Source: Sulfurisoma sp963709555 (GTDB lineage Bacteria > Pseudomonadota > Gammaproteobacteria > Burkholderiales > Rhodocyclaceae). From it: 64,000 nt of DNA. The DNA lies in NCBI GenBank assembly GCA_963709555.1, contig CAVPWR010000003.1, positions 496,001 through 560,000 of the forward strand, read 5' to 3'. Below are positions 60,389-64,000 of this stretch, in pieces. The position numbers and the translations under genes are program-made. The notes beneath the pieces are model-generated. The model searched no databases, was not told the origin of the DNA, and worked only from the letters and a program-made list of their open reading frames with translations. Every line of letters begins with the position of its first letter. Position 1 is the stretch's first letter.

Positions 60389-60910
60389 TCACTTTGCTGG
60401 TGGCGGCGGTGGAAGCCCCGGTGGTGGTGGCGGATAGGCCGCGGGCTGATCACGTTGTACTTGGTCGGTTTGAGGTGACTGAATCATCGATCCATACACC
60501 GGAACCTTCTGCCCCTTTGCGTACATGCACTGGATGTATGCGGAATCGTAACTCCGCTGGGTGCCGTAGGCCGAGTACTGGGCGGAACTCACCCCGGCCA
60601 TGCTGCCCACGACAAGCCCGGTGCCTGCACCCACCCCCGCTGCATCGTGCCCACCGACGGCAGCGCCGGCCGCCGCGCCTATGACCGTTCCGATCACAGC
60701 GCTCTTCGTGGCAGCATCGTTCGCCGCACGATTCGCATCGGTGCCGCCGATCTGCTCGGAGGCATAGCGCCGACAGTCAAAGTCGTCGGCGCGAAACTGC
60801 TCAAAGCTCTTTCCTCTACCTGGCAGGGCCATCACGCTGGGACCTGTCGGGAGGCTTGTGCAAGCTGCGACCAACAGCAAAACACTTACGGTGGCGAAAG
60901 CGGATTTCAT
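60389..60910 (-). CDS. Glycine-zipper family lipoprotein
   Basis: 173 residues. Lipobox LLVAAC, then FEQFRADDFDCRRYASEQIG, glycine-zipper AVIGTVIGAAAGAAVGGHDA, YDSAYIQCMYAKGQKVPVYG and a Pro-rich end. Envelope lipoprotein, function unknown. Confidence 0.88.
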   Translation of the reverse strand: MKSAFATVSVLLLVAACTSLPTGPSVMALPGRGKSFEQFRADDFDCRRYASEQIGGTDANRAANDAATKSAVIGTVIGAAAGAAVGGHDAAGVGAGTGLVVGSMAGVSSAQYSAYGTQRSYDSAYIQCMYAKGQKVPVYGSMIQSPQTDQVQRDQPAAYPPPPPGLPPPPPAK

Positions 60911-60937
60911 TTCGGCATCTCCTGCCGCCGATCATTA

Positions 60938-61309
60938 TTAATCCGGCGGCGTTGGCAGGACTTTCCGCCATCCGGTCGAGCATTCCTTGACGTAAGGGTA
61001 GTACGCCTGCTTCGGCGGGCAGTAGTACCAGTAGTTAATCGGCGGCGGCACAGTTCCCGTCGCTGGCGGCTGAGCTTGCTGTTGCTCGATATACACCGGC
61101 GGCTCGACGCGCTGGACAATGACAGGCGGATAATAAGGCGGATAATATCCATAATAGTAGGGTGGGTAGTGGTATGACCACCACGCGCTGATGTACGGTC
61201 CGACGACGATCCCGACATGGGGACGATGATGTCTAGGTTGAGCCCAGACACTCGGCACGACGGCCAGTCCCAGCAGGACCAGTGCAAGCAGGCGAGGCGC
61301 GGTTTTCAT
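60938..61309 (-). CDS. exported Tyr/Pro-rich protein, 123 aa
   Basis: Signal peptide (LLALVLLGLAVVPSVWAQ), then SYHYPPYYYGYYPPYYPP-type aromatic repeats and a conserved-looking end NYWYYCPPKQAYYPYVKECS with two cysteines. Similar short exported proteins occur in many proteobacteria; function unknown. Ends 27 bases before the glycine-zipper lipoprotein gene and is probably co-transcribed. Confidence 0.8.
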   Translation of the reverse strand: MKTAPRLLALVLLGLAVVPSVWAQPRHHRPHVGIVVGPYISAWWSYHYPPYYYGYYPPYYPPVIVQRVEPPVYIEQQQAQPPATGTVPPPINYWYYCPPKQAYYPYVKECSTGWRKVLPTPPD

Positions 61310-61519
61310 GAACACAATCCCCATTTGACTTACTGTGCTTTGAGCGTAGTTCACAAGGCGTCGCAAAGCGAACGGATATTTGTAAGTTCCTGTTGCAGGG
61401 ACATTGCAGCGCCAACGATAGCGGGTGGTGCTAGCCGGTAGTACCAAGGCGCGATGGCATCGAGCAGTTTGATGTTCTTTATGCCCCCCAAAAACCGATG
61501 CGAGAACAATTCATCCGCA

Positions 61520-61915
61520 TCAGACCATCAAGCCGCTGCCTATGGGATGCCACGGTGTGCTGCCGCTTGCCAAGAAGACGTCGAACAAGAAGCTCAGCAA
61601 TGCAATGAATATGCTGGCGAAGAAGGCCGTCCAAAACCCTGAAACCTTGAATCCGGGCACTGCCCAGGAAACCAGCAGCAGCATCAAGGCATTGATCACC
61701 AGGAGGAAGAGTCCCAGCGTCACCAGCGTCAGCGGCAACGTGAGGATGATCAGCAATGGTCTGACGATCGCGTTGGCAAAGCCGAGCAGCAGTGCCGCAA
61801 CGATCAGTGAGGCCGTATTCGCGAACCGAATGCCTTTGAACACGTGGCTTGCCACCCACAGCGACAGGGACGTGATACCCCAGTGAAGCAAGAATGGCGG
61901 CAGGGATTCGAGCAT
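61520..61915 (-). CDS. Phage holin family membrane protein (second copy)
   Basis: 131 residues, four helices, with IVRPLLIILTLPLTLVTLGL and INALMLLLVSWAVPGFKVSG matching the paralogue at 25440-25796. The C-terminal tail (ASGSTPWHPIGSGLMV) differs. No lysis cassette nearby. Confidence 0.88.
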   Translation of the reverse strand: MLESLPPFLLHWGITSLSLWVASHVFKGIRFANTASLIVAALLLGFANAIVRPLLIILTLPLTLVTLGLFLLVINALMLLLVSWAVPGFKVSGFWTAFFASIFIALLSFLFDVFLASGSTPWHPIGSGLMV

Positions 61916-61929
61916 GACGGAGGATCTTG

Positions 61930-62022
61930 CTACTGATCAATTCCCACGATGTCGTCCGTCTCGAACTCGTCCGGCACGGTGCCGTCTCCAATACCGGTGA
62001 CCATGGCGGCCATGCTGGCGTT
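61930..62022 (-). pseudogene. Truncated copy of the 56418-56609 small gene
   Basis: The frame NASMAAMVTGIGDGTVPDEF then ETDDIVGIDQ and TAG equals the C-terminal half of the small protein at 56418-56609 with a few substitutions. The N-terminal half is missing and is replaced by unrelated sequence reaching the XRE gene. Likely a duplication scar. Confidence 0.8.
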
Positions 62023-62057
62023 AGTTAGGTTCGGATAACCTGCGGGTCATCGGCAAT

Positions 62058-62393
62058 CTATACGGCCAAGAGCACGGAAACCAAGCCGGGTGCCCGAGGT
62101 GAGGCCTTGGGGCGAATCAGGATCTCGATGTCGCGGTCGAGCAGGGTGATGAAGTGCATCAACCGCTCGGACGAGAAGCGGGAAAGCTTGAAGTTCTTCA
62201 GTTCCGACACATGGGGCTGCGGAATGCCGAACAGCGCAGCCGTCTTCGTTTGGGTCGGCTTGCGGTCCTTGATCAATTCGTTGACCCGCATGGCCAGTTG
62301 AACGCGCAGCTTGCGCTCCGCGGCATCCTTGAAGCCGAGATCCTGGAATACATCTTGGGTGCCTGCCGAGATCGTTTCAGTCTTCCTTGTCAT
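62058..62393 (-). CDS. XRE-family regulator, HigA/antitoxin-like
   Basis: 111 residues. HTH of the HTH_37 type (QTKTAALFGIPQPHVSELKN) with a preceding helical part (KLRVQLAMRVNELIKDRK) and a short C-terminal strand region (DIEILIRPKASPRAPG). Such proteins are usually antitoxins of RelE/HigB toxins, but no toxin gene adjoins it; glgX ends three bases upstream. Confidence 0.85.
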   Translation of the reverse strand: MTRKTETISAGTQDVFQDLGFKDAAERKLRVQLAMRVNELIKDRKPTQTKTAALFGIPQPHVSELKNFKLSRFSSERLMHFITLLDRDIEILIRPKASPRAPGLVSVLLAV

Positions 62394-62396
62394 ATC

Positions 62397-64000
62397 TCAC
62401 CTCGTAATCTGAGTCCCTGATCTTGGCTGCCGTAGCAGGACCAGCGACCGTCCCTGTAGCGGATAGGAACTGCCACGAGCATAACGTTTCATGTTCGAAG
62501 GTTCTGACGGAAAGGTCGTGTCCAAGACGGGTAGCCAGCGTTCGCGTATCCGAAAGCCCGGCAACGTGAAAGGGATCTCGTCGTGAGAGGCATTCAGAAT
62601 GAGCAGGAAATCGTCATCGCCAACAGGTCTTCCCTGCCTGTCAACCTCGCCAATGGAGTCGCCCGCCAGATACATGCCGAGGCAGCGAGCGAATCCCTGA
62701 TCCCATTCGTCATCGCACATCTCCAGCCCGTCTGGGTTCAACCACAGGATATTTTTAACTTTTCCGCGTAGCCGCTGTTCCTGGAAAAAGCTGCGCCTGC
62801 GGAACACAGGGTGCGCTTTGCGCAGGCCGATCAAATGCTGGACGAAGTTAAGCAGTTCCTCATCTTCCGACTTCAGTTTCCAATTGATCCAACTGATCTC
62901 GTTGTCCTGGCAATAGGCGTTGTTGTTGCCCTGCTGGCTGCGCCCCATCTCATCACCAGACACCAGCATGGGTACTCCCTGGGAAAGAAACAGGGTGGCC
63001 AGCAAGTTGCGCTTTTGCCGGGCGCGCAGGGCGAGGATGTCGGGCTTGTCGGTCGGCCCCTCGGCACCGCAATTCCAGGACAGGTTGTTCTTCTCCCCAT
63101 CCTGGTTTTTCTCGCCATTGGCCTGATTGTGTTTCTGCTCGAAGCTGACCAGGTCTTGCAGGGTAAAGCCATCATGGGCGGTGACGAAATTGATACTGGC
63201 GTATGGCCGGCGGCCATTGTGGGCGTACAAATCGCTCGATCCGGTGAGGCGATAGGCCAGGTCGCCGATCAGTCCTCCTTCGCCTTTCCAGTAGGCGCGC
63301 ACCGCGTCGCGATACTTGGCGTTCCACTCGGTCCAACCCACCGGGAAATTACCTACCTGATAGCCGCCCACGCCCAAATCCCAGGGTTCGGCGATCAGTT
63401 TCACCCGCGACAACACTGGATCCTGGTGGATGATGTCGAAAAAAGCGCCGAGCCGGTCCACATCATGGAGTTCCCGCGCCAGCGCTGCCGCAAGATCGAA
63501 ACGAAAGCCATCCACATGCATTTCCTGCACCCAGTAACGCAGGCTGTCCATAATCAATTGCAGAACGCGCGGTTGCATCATGTTGAGGGTGTTGCCGCAA
63601 CCGGTGTAATCCATGCAGAAGCGCGGATTGTCCTGCATCAATCGGTAATAGGCGGCGTTGTCGATACCGCGCAAGCTCAGCGTTGGTCCGAGGTGGTTGC
63701 CTTCCGCAGTGTGGTTGTACACCACGTCAAGAATCACCTCGAGGCCCGCCCGGTGCAGCGCCTTGACCATGGTCTTGAATTCACTAACCGCGTCGCCAGT
63801 CGCAGCGTAGCGCCGATCCGGCACAAAAAAGCCTAAGGAGTTGTAGCCCCAGTAGTTGCGCAGCCCACGCTCGAGTAGATGGCGGTCATCTACAAAACAA
63901 TGCACCGGCATCAGTTCCACGGCAGTCACCCCCAGGCGCTGAAGATGTTTAATGGCCGGGGCGCTGGCAAGGCCGGCGTAGGTTCCGCGCAATGACTCGG
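62397..64000 (-). CDS. glgX: Glycogen debranching enzyme GlgX, 5' partial
   Basis: About 534 residues visible; the frame is open to the window end, so the N-terminal domain is outside. GH13 features are complete: VILDVVYNHTAEGNHLGPT, nucleophile MHVDGFRFDLAAALA, acid LIAEPWDLG and NFVTAHDGFTLQDLV, then SGDEMGRSQQGNNNAYCQDN. Removes alpha-1,6 branches during glycogen breakdown. Confidence 0.95.
   Translation of the reverse strand, partial: ESLRGTYAGLASAPAIKHLQRLGVTAVELMPVHCFVDDRHLLERGLRNYWGYNSLGFFVPDRRYAATGDAVSEFKTMVKALHRAGLEVILDVVYNHTAEGNHLGPTLSLRGIDNAAYYRLMQDNPRFCMDYTGCGNTLNMMQPRVLQLIMDSLRYWVQEMHVDGFRFDLAAALARELHDVDRLGAFFDIIHQDPVLSRVKLIAEPWDLGVGGYQVGNFPVGWTEWNAKYRDAVRAYWKGEGGLIGDLAYRLTGSSDLYAHNGRRPYASINFVTAHDGFTLQDLVSFEQKHNQANGEKNQDGEKNNLSWNCGAEGPTDKPDILALRARQKRNLLATLFLSQGVPMLVSGDEMGRSQQGNNNAYCQDNEISWINWKLKSEDEELLNFVQHLIGLRKAHPVFRRRSFFQEQRLRGKVKNILWLNPDGLEMCDDEWDQGFARCLGMYLAGDSIGEVDRQGRPVGDDDFLLILNASHDEIPFTLPGFRIRERWLPVLDTTFPSEPSNMKRYARGSSYPLQGRSLVLLRQPRSGTQITR

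Noticed and set aside
1..64000. CRISPR array, tRNA, rRNA, IS element or integrase site
   Set aside because: No regularly spaced repeats, no cloverleaf or rRNA sequence, and no transposase or integrase frame were found by reading both strands.

Overview
The window is 64 kb of high-GC chromosome from a Gram-negative bacterium, most likely a betaproteobacterium of the order Rhodocyclales. The evidence is gene content: a DUF2863 protein, a PHA-granule phasin with TGC-rich promoter boxes, a small ProQ/FinO protein, a Pit/DUF47 phosphate pair, RdgC, YciB, BolA and many lipoproteins. The order is an inference; the class is fairly secure. I found no rRNA, tRNA, CRISPR array, transposase or prophage structural gene. 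The two edge genes are cut by the window: the AddB-like nuclease on the left and glycogen debranching enzyme GlgX on the right.

1-13 kb: an AddAB-like recombination pair (the helicase carries four apparent one-base insertions), MtfA peptidase with an EamA transporter, a frameshifted PpiC-type isomerase, bolA-yciB, msrB, a DadA-like amino-acid oxidase, a membrane PAS-GGDEF diguanylate cyclase and a DUF2863 protein. 13-25 kb: DUF47-pit phosphate transport, a YkgJ/pyruvyltransferase/EamA run with overlapping starts and stops, rdgC, FemAB-like acyltransferase, YedK, a FrnE-like oxidoreductase, a two-repeat unknown protein, a frameshifted patatin lipoprotein, a WYL regulator, HU, and DsbA. 25-36 kb: an ECF sigma factor with its probable membrane anti-sigma factor and an exported unknown protein; several small conserved genes; pirin; a leader-like mini-ORF and stem-loop before a small unknown protein and a Tat-type aldo/keto reductase; dinB; proQ; phasin with a recognisable promoter.

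36-46 kb: an exported TrmO-like protein, SDR, MFS exporter, an NHL-repeat protein, an exported rhodanese, a VanX-like dipeptidase, DUF808, a decayed sirtuin, a CIA30 protein with an alpha/beta hydrolase, and a Fic AMP-transferase whose promoter is framed by an 11-bp direct repeat. 46.6-47.8 kb is the clearest accessory scar: an HsdR helicase fragment followed by one open frame that appears to join FRG-domain pieces to the C-terminal part of an HsdM methylase. 48-64 kb: small membrane and zinc-ribbon proteins, a LysR regulator, a YXWGXW lipoprotein, an FHA protein, a U32 peptidase-family protein (YegQ), YceH, a DUF938 methyltransferase, a zinc alcohol dehydrogenase, TerB, a cluster of glycine-zipper and Tyr/Pro-rich envelope proteins, a second holin-family membrane protein, a truncated copy of a small gene, an orphan XRE regulator and GlgX.

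Most of the window is ordinary housekeeping and envelope biology in short operons. The parts most worth following are the Fic locus with the restriction-modification scar beside it, the leader/small-protein/Tat reductase group at 32 kb, the exported TrmO-like protein, the two-repeat protein at 21.6 kb, an orphan terminator near 60.1 kb, and a dispersed repeat of about 18-25 bp seen four times between 38 and 53 kb.
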